64,000 nucleotides of DNA from Rosa chinensis (GCF_002994745.2 NC_037092.1:86714398-86778397); one strand, 5' to 3'; shown: positions 14,722 to 25,469, numbered from the stretch's first letter. Numbers and translations are program-made. Notes: generated from the sequence alone by a model not told the origin.

Positions 14722-15044
14722 TGTTACGAAATCGATGTTAATCCCATTTCCAGACTCTTCCTGTACAACCAGGAATCCTCAGTTGCACTTGCTACGCACA
14801 TGGTTCTTTAATTAGTTGCTGGTTTATCTGTTAATTAGTTGTTAGGGCTAATTAACTATTGTTAGGGTTAATTACTTATCTCCTCTTCATGGCTGACACG
14901 TGTCATCTTATGTGTGAGCAGTATGAGATATAAACTTCGGGTTGTAATCGTTTTGGAGAATTATCTATGAAAAAATCCCTTCTGCTTGTTTTCTTTTCTT
15001 TCCCAATTCTCTCTACTTGCTTAGCTAGGGTTCTTACCCTATCA
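14722..15044 (+). repeat. Gypsy 5' LTR
   Basis: 323 bp, TG...CA ends. It contains GAGATATAAACTTC, a TATA-like element, in the middle-to-right part (about 14928). It is followed by AG and then the PBS. It differs from the 3' LTR by G versus A in TTGCT(G/A)GTTTATC. Confidence 0.95.
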
Positions 15045-15064
15045 AGTGGTATCAAAGCCAAGTT

Positions 15065-17149
15065 ATGGTCAAACTTAAGGGTGCGGGGGCGAAACCTTCA
15101 TCTCCACCGCACGTCCCCGGTGAGCTCTCTCACCTTGAGTTTGAGTTTCAAATCCATCGTGATGAGACTGCTGCTCGTCTCGAGGAGATGAAGGCCACTC
15201 TGCAGGCTTCGTTCCAGGATGCCATGGCCGCCTCCTTAGTGGGGTTCAAATCGGTGCTTATGGAGGAGATCAAACAACTCCAGCTCACCAAGCAAGGTAG
15301 CACTGCTATTCCTCTTCCGAATGGCTCGGTGCGATTTGGTTCGGTCTCAGCCCCAGTGATTCAATCGCTCCTTCCATCTCCGTCGGAGGCGACCTCGTCA
15401 ACTCTAGCCAGATCGGAGGGGCATATGTCTCAGAGCGGTAATTTCCCTCAGATCCCTAATTTTCAGCTTGGTACTGATGATGTGTTGCTAGGATTTCTTA
15501 GTGAAGCTGTGACTAGCACTGTGGGAGTATTACCTGATGGCCCAACTAGCCAGCACATGATTCCATCTAGTACTCTTCATTCGACTATGGGCATGCCTCT
15601 ACCTAGCACTAAACCTATATCTGTTGGCGTTTCTATGCCTGTTAGTGGGAGCAGTGGCTGTGGACCTCAATTGCAGATGGGGAGTGGGAGCACCTCTCAG
15701 CCACAGCAATTTCCGTATTCACAATTTTTGAGCGCTCATAGCACTAGTATGCAACATACTATGCATCCCCCAGTCTCAGGGTTCAGCCAACCCCCAGTCT
15801 CAGGGTTCAGCCAACCTGTGTGGGAACCTGATCCATTCACCATGACTTATTCCGGCCCCTACAATGTGACCATGCATTCGTTTCCTTCAACCACAGTTGC
15901 TTGTGCTGCTCCATACCTCACACAACCTAAAGGCTCAGCTCAAAATCACATGATTTTTCCTACGTTTGCTACCACCACCACTACAAACGGTACCTCTCAT
16001 AGCAACCAATTCCCAGTTACTTCCCCACCCTCATCAATCCCACAGATGATTACTCCAAGTTTTCACAATCCTTCTGGCCCATTTGCGTTTCACCAACCTA
16101 GCCCCATGCCTTACATTGATCCCACTTTGCCAACCATGAAACAAATGAGGTTAGAATTCAATATCTTCGGGGGAGGTGATCCTGTTGAGTGGCTCAACAA
16201 GGCAGAACAGTATTTTGAATTCTACCAGATTCCAGAAGAAAGGAAACTATCCATTGCGACTATGCACTTAACTGATAAAGCTTCAGACCGTTGGTATATG
16301 TTTCGACATGAATTCCCTCACACATGGCAAGGACTTGCTGACCTTCTCATGAGAGAATTTAGTAGCTATAACAGGTCTAAATACCAGGCTGCGTTGGCTA
16401 GAATGTCTCAAACCGGAAGTGTGGAACACTACAAGGAACAGTTCACCAAACTCTCTAGAAGAGCCCCTGGATTCCCCCCTGAAGTACTGCTTGCCTGTTT
16501 CATTGGGGGATTGAAAGAAGACATTAGGGTTGATGTGCAGGCACAAAAGCCTAGAACACTTTATGAGGCTTGTGAATTAGCCAGGGTCTATGAAACAAGG
16601 AATGAAGGCCATAGAATTTATGCTAGAAGTTCCCATCAGCCACATCCTAGACTTCTCACGGGCAACAGTGCTGGCTCTAATCCTACTCCGAACCAAAGGA
16701 CCATTTCTTCTAGTAACAATGCCAAACTGCAAGGACATCCCCTGAACAGAATTGCTCAAACTTCAAGTGGAAATATTCACCATACTGGAGGCAGGAGATT
16801 ATCTCAGGCTGAATATCAGGAAAGGAGGTCAAAAAATCAATGTTTTTTCTGTGACGAGACTTACAAGCCAGGCCACAATTGTAGGAAGGGACAACTAATG
16901 ATTATGGAGGTAATCCCTGAAGAAGGTGATCTCTTAAGTTCATCGGACCTTATCGAAGAGGAAGTTCCACCTATTACTGATCTCGAGGAACCACTCATCA
17001 GGTTGCAAGTGATGAGTGATAGTAGTTCCAGCCCAGCCACTATGCAACTTAAAGGGAAGTTCAACAAGAGGATGGTCCATGTGCTCATTGACTCAGGAGC
17101 GACTCACAATTTCATCCATCCTCATCTTCTCCGCGGTACCAAGGTATAG
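15065..17149 (+). CDS. Gypsy gag and start of protease
   Basis: 694 codons starting six bases after the PBS. The N-terminal 300 residues are low-complexity Ser/Pro/Thr/Gln-rich sequence, with a short duplicated PPVSGFSQ. The gag capsid region begins near MRLEFNIFGGGDPVEWLNKAEQYF and continues through ATMHLTDKASDRWYMF. A zinc knuckle of the CFFCDETYKPGHNC type follows, then the aspartic protease motif LIDSGATHNFI. The frame ends at TAG (17147-17149) inside the protease domain. Pol continues in the same frame right after it, so this is a single in-frame nonsense change or a read-through stop. Confidence 0.9.
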   Translation: MVKLKGAGAKPSSPPHVPGELSHLEFEFQIHRDETAARLEEMKATLQASFQDAMAASLVGFKSVLMEEIKQLQLTKQGSTAIPLPNGSVRFGSVSAPVIQSLLPSPSEATSSTLARSEGHMSQSGNFPQIPNFQLGTDDVLLGFLSEAVTSTVGVLPDGPTSQHMIPSSTLHSTMGMPLPSTKPISVGVSMPVSGSSGCGPQLQMGSGSTSQPQQFPYSQFLSAHSTSMQHTMHPPVSGFSQPPVSGFSQPVWEPDPFTMTYSGPYNVTMHSFPSTTVACAAPYLTQPKGSAQNHMIFPTFATTTTTNGTSHSNQFPVTSPPSSIPQMITPSFHNPSGPFAFHQPSPMPYIDPTLPTMKQMRLEFNIFGGGDPVEWLNKAEQYFEFYQIPEERKLSIATMHLTDKASDRWYMFRHEFPHTWQGLADLLMREFSSYNRSKYQAALARMSQTGSVEHYKEQFTKLSRRAPGFPPEVLLACFIGGLKEDIRVDVQAQKPRTLYEACELARVYETRNEGHRIYARSSHQPHPRLLTGNSAGSNPTPNQRTISSSNNAKLQGHPLNRIAQTSSGNIHHTGGRRLSQAEYQERRSKNQCFFCDETYKPGHNCRKGQLMIMEVIPEEGDLLSSSDLIEEEVPPITDLEEPLIRLQVMSDSSSSPATMQLKGKFNKRMVHVLIDSGATHNFIHPHLLRGTKV

Positions 17150-17179
17150 GTACACAACTTATCTCCTTTAAATGTTATA

Positions 17180-19441
17180 TTGGCTAGTGGTGCAAAAATG
17201 AAGACTAGTGGGGAAGCCAAGATTGAGCTTCAACTCCAGCAATTTACTTTTACAGATGATTTTTACATCCTTCCTGTATCTGGCTGTGAAATAGTTTTGG
17301 GAGCTTGTTGGTTGAAAGCCCTTGGTGATATTCTATGGAATTTTGATACGATGAGGATGAGGTTTAGTGTACAGGGTTTTGAGTATCAGTTGCAAGGAGA
17401 CACTACTGCTAAAGCCACTGCTATCAGTTGCAAAGCCATGACTAGGTTGCTTAAAAAAGAAAAGGAGGCCATGTTAGTCCAAGTGCACCCTGTTGTGGAT
17501 AATGAGAAGATGCATACCCCAAATGCACAGCTGCAAGCCCTAATCAGTAAGTACGAGGATCTCTTCACCACCCCAACCACATTACCACCTTGCAGGACAC
17601 AAGACCACAAGATTGAGCTTTTCCCTAACACACCTCCAGTGAGTGTGAGGCCCTACAGGTATCCTCATTTTCAAAAGGCTGAGATAGAGAAAATTGTGCA
17701 AGAACTACTAGCTAATGGTGTAATTAGGCCAAGTGTCAGTCCTTTTTCCTCTCCTGTGTTGCTGGTTAAAAAAAAAGATGGTACATGGAGGATGTGTGTA
17801 GATTATAGATCCTTGAATGCAGCAACTGTTAAAGATAAATATCCTATTCTTGTGGTAGATGAATTGCTAGACGAGGTGCATGGTTCCACAATTTTCACAA
17901 AACTTGACTTAAGGTCAGGATATCATCAGATTAGGATGGATGTTGCTGATATAAGCAAGACTGCTTTTAGAACACACAATGGCCACTATGAATTTCTGGT
18001 TATGCCTTTTGGTTTGACAAATGCCCCATCCACTTTCCAATCAGTAATGAATGATGTATTGAGAGAATACTTGAGGAAATTTGCCCTCGTCTTCTTTGAT
18101 GATATCCTCGTCTATAGTTCATCCCTTAAAGCTCATCTGGAGCACTTGGAAAAGATCTTTCAAAAGCTGCAAGAACATTCCTTGAAGGTTAAGAAAAGCA
18201 AGTGTAGCTTTGGGGTGACATCAGTAGAGTATTTAGGTCATGTAATTAGCAAAGAAGGAGTTTCTGTTGATCCGGCCAAAATTGCATGCATTAAGGCCTG
18301 GACCAAGCCAACTACCATTAAGGGATTAAGAGGCTTCTTGGGGTTAGCTGGATATTACAGAAAGTACGTCAGGAACTTTGGCTTGATTGCAAAACCCTTG
18401 ACTGATATGCTTAAAACTGGAGGCTTTATATGGACTGTAAACTCTGAAGCAGCTTTTGAAAACCTAAAGGAAGCACTCATGAATACACCTGTACTAGCCC
18501 TTCCAGATTTCTCAAAAGAATTTGTTGTGGAATGTGATGCTTCTGGAGTGGGCATTGGAGCTGTGCTATCCCAGGAAGGCCATCCCATTGCTTTTCTTAG
18601 TAAGGCGATAGCTCCTAGGCATGCGGCATTGTCTGTTTATGACAAAGAGATGCTAGCTGTTGTGTTTGCAGTGCAGCACTGGAGGCCATACCTTTTAGGG
18701 AATCATTTTAGCATCTATACTGACCACAGAACCATTAAGTATTTTTTGGACCAAAAGATCTCGACACCTACGCAACAAAAGTGGCTGCTTAAATTGGCTG
18801 GTTATGACTACTCAATCCATTACAGGGCTGGTAAGAATAATTCTGCACCTGATGCCCTCTCTAGAATGGCAGAAGTGCAGAATCATGACACTCAAGTTAT
18901 TACAAAGTATGGGAGTTTACACACTAGCACTGGAATATCTTCGCCTGTTCATAACTTCATACAAGACATCCAAGCAGCTTGCTTAGCTGATCCTGAAGCT
19001 AGTGCCATCCTACAACAGGTTCAGCTTGCTCCAACTTCATACCCTCAATATTCAGTGCTTCATTCCCAGTTGCTATACAGGAACAAAATATTTGTCCCAA
19101 AACAGGATAATTGGAGACACAAAATCATAATTGAGTTTCATAATGGCCTAAGTGGAGGGCATGCTGGGAGGCACAGAACAATGAAGAGAATAACAAGATC
19201 TTTTGGCCGGCCAGGAATGCATCAGGATGTCAAGAGGTTTGTATCCACTTGCCATATTTGTCAGCAAAATCATTATGAAACAATCAATCCCCCAGGCCTG
19301 CTACAACCTAACACAATCCCAGCACGAGCATGGACTTGCATTTCTATGGACTTTATCGAGGGTTTACCTAGTTCTCATGGGAAAACTGTCATCATGGTAA
19401 TAGTGGACAGTTCACTAAGTATGGACATTTTCTTCCCTTAG
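17180..19441 (+). CDS. Gypsy pol: protease end, reverse transcriptase, RNase H, integrase N-part
   Basis: Same frame as the gag frame, open from 17150. RT motifs: KKKDGTWRMCVDYRSLN, LDLRSGYHQIRM, MPFGLTNAPSTFQ and the catalytic FFDDILVYS. RNase H: VECDASGVGIGAVLSQEG, YDKEMLAVVFAVQHWRPYL and YTDHRTIKYFLDQ. The integrase zinc-binding HHCC region is HNGLSGGHAGRH...CHICQQNH, followed by the first catalytic Asp in SMDFIEGLP. The frame ends in TAG at 19439-19441 because of a one-base frame change near 19407 within the integrase core. Confidence 0.9.
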   Translation: MASGAKMKTSGEAKIELQLQQFTFTDDFYILPVSGCEIVLGACWLKALGDILWNFDTMRMRFSVQGFEYQLQGDTTAKATAISCKAMTRLLKKEKEAMLVQVHPVVDNEKMHTPNAQLQALISKYEDLFTTPTTLPPCRTQDHKIELFPNTPPVSVRPYRYPHFQKAEIEKIVQELLANGVIRPSVSPFSSPVLLVKKKDGTWRMCVDYRSLNAATVKDKYPILVVDELLDEVHGSTIFTKLDLRSGYHQIRMDVADISKTAFRTHNGHYEFLVMPFGLTNAPSTFQSVMNDVLREYLRKFALVFFDDILVYSSSLKAHLEHLEKIFQKLQEHSLKVKKSKCSFGVTSVEYLGHVISKEGVSVDPAKIACIKAWTKPTTIKGLRGFLGLAGYYRKYVRNFGLIAKPLTDMLKTGGFIWTVNSEAAFENLKEALMNTPVLALPDFSKEFVVECDASGVGIGAVLSQEGHPIAFLSKAIAPRHAALSVYDKEMLAVVFAVQHWRPYLLGNHFSIYTDHRTIKYFLDQKISTPTQQKWLLKLAGYDYSIHYRAGKNNSAPDALSRMAEVQNHDTQVITKYGSLHTSTGISSPVHNFIQDIQAACLADPEASAILQQVQLAPTSYPQYSVLHSQLLYRNKIFVPKQDNWRHKIIIEFHNGLSGGHAGRHRTMKRITRSFGRPGMHQDVKRFVSTCHICQQNHYETINPPGLLQPNTIPARAWTCISMDFIEGLPSSHGKTVIMVIVDSSLSMDIFFP

Positions 19442-19461
19442 CTCATCCATACACCGCTTCT

Positions 19462-20379
19462 ATGATTGTTCAGCAATTCATCAATAATATCTTCAAACTT
19501 CACGGTATGCCAGAATCAATCATTTCCGACAGGGATCCTATCTTCTTGAGCAACTTTTGGGAAGCTTTTTTTAAGGTTCAGGGAACTGCACTTAACATGA
19601 GTTCTGCTTATCATCCCCAAACCGATGGGCAAACTGAGAGCCTCAATAGGACCTTGGAACAATATCTCCGATGTGTGGTTGGAGAAAAGCCTCATACCTG
19701 GATTGCAGCTCTTCCTTGGGCAGAGTGGTGGTATAACTCAGCTCATCATTCAGCTATTGGTATGACTCCATTTCAGGCCCTTTACGGATATGAACCTCCA
19801 TCTGTAACCCCCTATACTCCAGGCTCTACTGCTGTGGATGCAGTCGATCAACAACTCCAGTCTAGGGATGAACTGTTGGCAATCCTCAAACGCAACCTAC
19901 ACATTGCTCAAGCTCGGATGAAGCACTTCTATGATAAGAAACATACGGAAAGAACTTTTGAGGTGGGAGACTGGGTATACTTGAAGCTGCAACCTTATAG
20001 GCAGCAGTCAGTGGAAAAAAGGCTGGTACACAAGTTGGCACCTAGATACTATGGTCCCTTTCAGGTGGAGAAAAGAATTGGCCCAGTTGCTTACAAGCTC
20101 AAGCTTCCAACCTCTGCTAGAGTACATCCGGTCTTCCATGTGTCCCTTTTGAAAAAGAAACTTGGTGATGCATCAGTGATAGCAGCACACCTTCCTCCCA
20201 ATGTCGATCCTCACAACCCCAGGTGGTACCCTGCCAAGGTGTTGGATAGGCAGATGTTCAAAATGGGTAATGCAGCTGCAACTAAGTGGCTTGTGCAATG
20301 GCTTGGGTCAACAGTGGAGGAGGCTACATGGGAAGAAGCTGAGGACTTACTGAAGCGCTTCCCTGATTTTCAAGCTTGA
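19462..20379 (+). CDS. Gypsy integrase C-part with chromodomain
   Basis: Frame +1 relative to the preceding pol frame. It carries the second catalytic Asp (ISDRDPIFLSNFW) and the Glu (DGQTESLNRTLEQYLRC), then AEWWYNSAHHSAIGMTPFQALYG. The GPY-type region KLAPRYYGPFQVEKRIG and RVHPVFHVSLLKK follow, and a C-terminal chromodomain (RWYPAKVLDR...WLVQWLGSTVEEATWE). The chromodomain is the hallmark of chromoviruses and is known to guide insertion to marked chromatin. Confidence 0.9.
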   Translation: MIVQQFINNIFKLHGMPESIISDRDPIFLSNFWEAFFKVQGTALNMSSAYHPQTDGQTESLNRTLEQYLRCVVGEKPHTWIAALPWAEWWYNSAHHSAIGMTPFQALYGYEPPSVTPYTPGSTAVDAVDQQLQSRDELLAILKRNLHIAQARMKHFYDKKHTERTFEVGDWVYLKLQPYRQQSVEKRLVHKLAPRYYGPFQVEKRIGPVAYKLKLPTSARVHPVFHVSLLKKKLGDASVIAAHLPPNVDPHNPRWYPAKVLDRQMFKMGNAAATKWLVQWLGSTVEEATWEEAEDLLKRFPDFQA

Positions 20380-20407
20380 GGTCAAGCTTTGTTTGGGCGG
20401 GATGGAA

Positions 20408-20730
20408 TGTTACGAAATCGATGTTAATCCCATTTCCAGACTCTTCCTGTACAACCAGGAATCCTCAGTTGCACTTGCTACGCACATGGTTCTTTAATTA
20501 GTTGCTAGTTTATCTGTTAATTAGTTGTTAGGGCTAATTAACTATTGTTAGGGTTAATTACTTATCTCCTCTTCATGGCTGACACGTGTCATCTTATGTG
20601 TGAGCAGTATGAGATATAAACTTCGGGTTGTAATCGTTTTGGAGAATTATCTATGAAAAAATCCCTTCTGCTTGTTTTCTTTTCTTTCCCAATTCTCTCT
20701 ACTTGCTTAGCTAGGGTTCTTACCCTATCA
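20408..20730 (+). repeat. Gypsy 3' LTR
   Basis: 323 bp, one mismatch to the 5' LTR; preceded by the purine tract and followed by the GATCC target duplication. Confidence 0.95.
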
Positions 20731-20735
20731 GATCC

Positions 20736-21979
20736 CTGCTCCTGATTTCGGGACCAGCTACCAAAACAAAACAGGCTATCTTTGTTGGTTCCAAAATTAA
20801 AACCGCCCATCACCAAACCATCACCCATCCGAAACGACGCTGGAGATCCAACAGCCAGATCAACCCCATGAACGAGGAGAAAACAGAAAACAAAAATCAG
20901 ACAGGCACGTCAGAGAGATCCCCCGCCGCCACCGCCCTCAAACCAACCAAAGAAAAAAGGTAACAAAACCCTGCCCTCCCCGAGATTCATCGTTAACGGC
21001 CATGTTTGAGAAGTTTGTCGAAAGCCACCACGGTCGAGTAAACCCTAGTAGAGCTAGGTCAGAGATGCACTATACCAATAAGATAGGAGGTTATGTAAAC
21101 TTTGGCTTCAGTATCCTCACTAACATTGCTGGAATCATGCGACTTTTGTTGTTTTCTTTTTCAAGTTCATGTCGATTGTTTGGTGGTGTAAATGGATTGT
21201 GTAGGTGGGTTGCATTGCATTTGTTCGGCTACGCATGCCTTATGTCACAGAGATAAGATCTTTAATTCCTACTCTCTAGGTTGTTTCTTGTTTAGACTAA
21301 GAGTGAGAATAATTCTTCTCATGGTTCATTTGTGTTTTTCTTGAGGTGCACCGTCCCTTAGTTACTCGATGAAATGCTTATTAAGCATTTAGTTGCATAC
21401 CTTCTGTTTAGTTCCATTTAGTTCAGGTCATGAGGTATATCAGTTGGATACGAAAATGATCACCTGGTCAGTTATTGACCAAGAAAATAATGCTCAACCA
21501 CCCTTGGATGTAAATCCAATGGCAGATAGAATTATTATTAAGTTGAAGTGTTTTGTTTTCCACCCTTGGATGTAAATCTAAGGGTTATTGAGCATAAATT
21601 CTTTGGTCAGCAAGTGACCAGGTGAACACTACTGCAGTTCGATAATGGTACTGTGTATGAGGTATATTTATTATTTGGACTGGTTATGTATTTGTCTATT
21701 TAAGAGATACGACAGTATGCTTCTTATTAGCCCGGGCAAGAGGTATTTTATTGTTTTTAATTCTTTAATTCTTTTATTGTTTTTTTTTTTTTTTCTGGCC
21801 TGGTGGTTGTGAATTTGCTGTGTGTTCATAAGGTGTGTTCTCTGGTATATTAGTTACTGGGTTTGGTTATAAAGTTGCCTGATGTACGCCTATCTGGTCA
21901 ATTGGTTACAGTGCGAGGTTTTCGGTTATTGTCTTTAATTTGCTGGGTTTGCTCTATGCTTAACTGATATTCCTGTGGG

Positions 21980-22010
<31 letters not shown>

Positions 22011-22795
22011 GAGAAAGAGATGACAAATTGTCAAACTTTATTCAAAATAGAACATACGTTCAATTACCGTACTCCTATCTCCTATAAAATATAAATAGGT
22101 GGTCGAGAATGAAATAAAGTTAAAAAATTGAATAGCTAACTGGTGAGCCACTTCATTGATCTCCCTATAGAGATGATGGAATTTTTATGAGGTATATTAA
22201 TCAGATAAAAAGAATATAAAAAAGATCTTAATCATAGACATATACTCTATAGATAAGGTTTGCATGAGTAGATCACTTCTGAAAAATTTTCTTCCAAATT
22301 ATTAATCGTTAAGGTACAGAACTAGATCAAATCAGTGGACGCATCAAATCTATCAAACATAAACCGTTCATGTTCATAACTGATAAGTCATGATTATGAA
22401 TGTCTTAACTATTTTCAATTTAGTTGAAAAATTGTGTAAATAATCTGCACATAAATATATAAACATCTAACGGTTGATTTGCAGAAATATGATAAAAAAG
22501 TGGGTATAACACAAAAGTTTTAACTAGTCTTCATTTTACTCACTAGAAGAGCTCCTGTGAATTGGATATAGATTAAAAAGAAAATATGCATGAGTTTTCT
22601 CTAATATAAGCTTGGATATTTGGGTATATATTTAATTTTTTCTATATTAAATAAGTTTAAGTAATACAGTACAATCTTTGAATGCTGGGTGCACTACAAT
22701 ATTTGCCCAGTTGAAATAGCCAACATCTAAAATTAAACGTAATAAAAAAAATACCTAAAATTAAACAATATTTAATTTGGTAACTAAGAACATAC
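20736..22795. other. TNL-A intron 1, part proximal to exon 1
   Basis: Interrupted sequence continuing from 14716. A 26-T run at 21985-22010 followed by GAGAAAGAGATGACAAATTG looks like the poly(A) end of a minus-strand retroposon. The rest (22100-22600) is AT-rich and resembles, weakly, the DNA at 31390-31580. No gene seen. Confidence 0.5.
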
Positions 22796-23304
22796 CCGCC
22801 GTCCAAGAAATGCCGACCAGACAACTTTGCTGCTTGTGTGAGAACTTTCCTCCATCTTATGATCTTCTCCGTGTTTCCCTTGGATCTTCTTTCATGCTTA
22901 GCAAGTGCCTCACCAAAACTACCATTTTGGTACCGTACTTCCGATGGATCTACCTTATAAAAAATAGGGTAAACAATTTGATTGTTTACCTCTTTGCATT
23001 CCATAATCTTAGCGAGTTCATCTAAACACCAATTCGAGGTAGCATAATTTTTAGAGAAAACGACGATAAGAAATTTTGCTTCTTCAATTGCTTTCTGAAG
23101 AGCAGCTGCTATTTCATCTCCTCCTTCAAGCTCAACATCATCTCTGAACGTTTTGATTTCCCTTTGAACCAGATTGTGGTACAAATGGCCTACGAAAGTG
23201 TTGCGTGTATCCTCACCTCTAAAACTCAGAAAAACATCATATGTTCCGGACTGGCTGGTAGGAGTACTAGAGGAAGAGGAAGAAGCTCCAAAGTGAATGG
23301 CCAT
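22796..23304 (-). CDS. TIR-domain exon of TNL-A (intact)
   Basis: First exon, starting MAIHFGASSSSSS with a Ser-rich leader. The complete TIR domain follows: YDVFLSFRGEDTRNTFVGHL (box 1), then DDVELEGGDEI, FSKNYATSNWCLDELAKI with the putative catalytic Glu of TIR NADases, IVYPIFYKVDPSEVR, and the end of the domain near SGRHFLDGG. The donor site GGCGG|GTATG at 22796/22795 has phase 2, fitting the acceptor at 13936/13935. The exon has no lesion. With read-through of the donor, or with the downstream stop at 13796, it could give a TIR-only or TX-type protein, a class known in plants, but expression is unproven. Confidence 0.85.
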
Positions 23305-24641
23305 TACTGTAAGTCGTACGATCGATAATTAACCAAGCTGAAATTGAAGAGTTCGGGGATGGTATTGTTGATCATATCGACCGCCAAGGGCTATCTTTAG
23401 CTTGTTATATAATAGATTAGTAGGTCCCTTGTTTGTCATCACATCGTCAAAGCAGTTTAAATTTGTATGTTTGTATTTGTCATGCACGTTTGTATTTGTA
23501 TTGGGTAGCACGATTCCCCTACCAAGCTAATTACCCAACTGTAAGTTACCTTACAAATTCTTAAGTTTGGTTGTACATGCATGATGTGGCAAACTTAGAG
23601 ATGTTTAGATTTAGAGCATCACAAATTCACAATAGAATAGTAACTTCACAACTTTCTAATTTTAGAGGAGCCCCATCCGATCTAGAACTTTTTAAATATA
23701 ATATCTTCTCTGCCGCAGCTTATAGCTGCTGAGCATTTGAAAGCTCGTCCCCTGTATCCAGAACACCCGTGACTGCAATCCGGATAATCAGGCAATATAT
23801 GTTCAGATAGATCATAAAAGATCGGAGCTAGTCTTCATTCCCCTGATTAGGTTAAGTGAAAATCACAATAAAATATAAACCGCCACTGCCTACTTGCCAG
23901 TTGGACAAGAACACCAATGAATTATACATAAGAAAGCCTGTATGGAACTAAACACCAGTTTGTTGTAGTGTTTTCCAACATTTTTTTTAACGAGGAAATT
24001 GACTGAGAACGAGTTCCTCCTAGCTTCTTTCTGCACAAGTTTCAAACTTGAAGATCAAGTTAAAAACTTAAAAATTACAGAGGTACGTGGTTTAGCCCGG
24101 CCAATTGATTTTGACAACCGGCCTGCCAAAAGAAAACAAAACAAACAATAGCGAGAAAAACAGTAGAGCTTTCAATGCCCCTCCAACTTCTCCTCGGAAA
24201 TCTAACCAGATTTTGGCAATATTGGAGGTGAAAAAATGCTGCATGGTACACGCTTTAGATTGTAGCATCCTGCTAAAGTACTTTACAAGATTAATGGGAA
24301 TATATATGGGATATCCATTTTTTTATTATTATTATAAAGGATGCCTGGCAATAAAAACAGAATGATATATGATATTATGATTCTAGTTGGATATCTAAAT
24401 TTGATATTTTAATATCTCGTACTTATTAAACCTTCAATTTTTTTTTTTTGAATACTTAAAAGGCTAAGTACACCTCTTTAATTTTATCAAAACAACCCTT
24501 AAACAATTAAATTTCTATCTTCAACAATTTATTATTATTATTTTTTTATCTCTATCAATTCAATATGACTGGTTCTAGAAAAGACTTTGGTTCTCAAATA
24601 AATAATATATATTGATTAAATCTAATTAAAAGAAGTTGACA
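23305..24641. other. Upstream region of TNL-A
   Basis: Contains the presumed TNL-A promoter. No convincing TATA box was chosen. No coding sequence or element with clear ends was seen; TTA-rich tracts occur near 24310-24340. Confidence 0.5.
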
Positions 24642-25451
24642 TTTTTTTTTTTTGAAATAGAAGTTGAAATTCATTAGATCAACAGCTAAAATGCTATAGT
24701 CTACAAAGCTTACATAAGAAAGCCAAAGCAACAAACTGCCCTATCTAAGCTATAGCAAACTATTACAATCTCTGGGATGCTCACTGTTTAGCAAGACTAT
24801 ACAAGAATGATCAAACCTCACCTTCTACGGAAAAGAAATCATTCAACTAGTCCTCACTTGCCAGGCACGCAATTGTGGTACAAACAAGAAACTAGAAATG
24901 TCATAGAAGACTTATAGAAGCTTCACCAAACTCACACAGGCTTGAAAGAAACCTCTCATCACTAAGACATAGGGACCAATAGCACAAGTTTAAGCCTAGA
25001 CTCGAAAGCCCAAGCCCAAACCCAAGCCGTCACCTTAGCCCTCATTAGCCAACCTGCTGTTGCCACTGACCTTCTGTCCGGCGGCCGACCGGTCCACTAC
25101 AACATCAGATCCGGCAAAAAAATCCGAGCAGAGACCGCCAAAGGATCGAGCAATCCCTTACAGCAGCTCACTCCCTACGCAGCAGGCCGGAATCAAGGAG
25201 AACGGCCTCAAAATCCAGCCACCAACAGCACTCAAAGACTTCCGAGATCTGGTCCACCCACAGCCCAAAACCGTCCCCAAAAACCCAGCCACGAACACCG
25301 ACTCCTTCACCCACCGAAACACGAGCGCAGAAGCCAATAGCGAGGCTGACTCTACTCGAGGTGGAGAGACTTCCGCTGTCGCTGGTCTCGAACTCTAGGG
25401 TTCGCTTTCTTATGAAGGTTCGTCTATAAGAGAAGACTACTTTTAGCTTGT
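24642..25451 (-). mobile_element. 5'-truncated LINE-like retroposon
   Basis: Begins with a T12 run on the plus strand (a poly(A) tail on the minus strand) and is flanked by an 18-bp direct repeat TTAAAAGAAGTTGACATT at 24626-24643 and 25452-25469, the long target duplication made by target-primed insertion. The GC-rich part at 25060-25400 looks like the coding tail of an element protein but cannot be assigned. A related 3' region (CAATTGTGGTAC, then TAGAAGAC, with CCCAAGCCCAAA nearby) occurs at 32690-32890. Confidence 0.7.
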
Positions 25452-25469
25452 TTAAAAGAAGTTGACATT

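Larger units (their letters stand above)
14722..20730 (+). mobile_element. Ty3/gypsy chromovirus retrotransposon, near-intact, 6.0 kb
   Basis: Full element with 323-bp LTRs (14722-15044 and 20408-20730), both TGTTACGAAATC...CCCTATCA, and a 5-bp target duplication GATCC at 14717-14721 and 20731-20735. The LTRs differ at a single base in my reading, so insertion is recent. The primer-binding site TGGTATCAAAGC is at 15047-15058 and the polypurine tract GGGCGGGATGGAA lies just before the 3' LTR. Gene order gag-protease-RT-RNaseH-integrase-chromodomain places it among plant chromoviruses. The polyprotein has an in-frame stop and a frameshift (separate entries), so this copy is probably not autonomous. 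It is oriented opposite to the host TNL-A gene. Confidence 0.96.
10510..23304 (-). pseudogene. TNL-A: TIR-NB-LRR resistance gene, disrupted
   Basis: Intracellular immune-receptor gene on the minus strand. A phase-consistent model has exons 23304-22796 (TIR), 13935-12846 (NB-ARC), 12394-12110, 11971-11921 and 11814-10510 (LRR and post-LRR domain), about 1,080 codons. NB-ARC motifs are GIGGIGKTTVAKA (P-loop), KKVLIVIDDV (kinase-2), GSRIIITTRD, GLPLALVVIGS and IWMHDLLEDMG (MHD). LRR repeats such as LKNLVNLELSSN follow, then the typical post-LRR signature FEVTFPGNDIPEWF. Four in-frame stops break it: TAA at 13796-13794 just before the P-loop, and TAGs at 11520-11518, 11382-11380 and 10644-10642. 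Intron 1 is about 8.9 kb because a gypsy element sits in it. If transcribed, it would yield only a 216-residue TIR protein. Confidence 0.88.
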
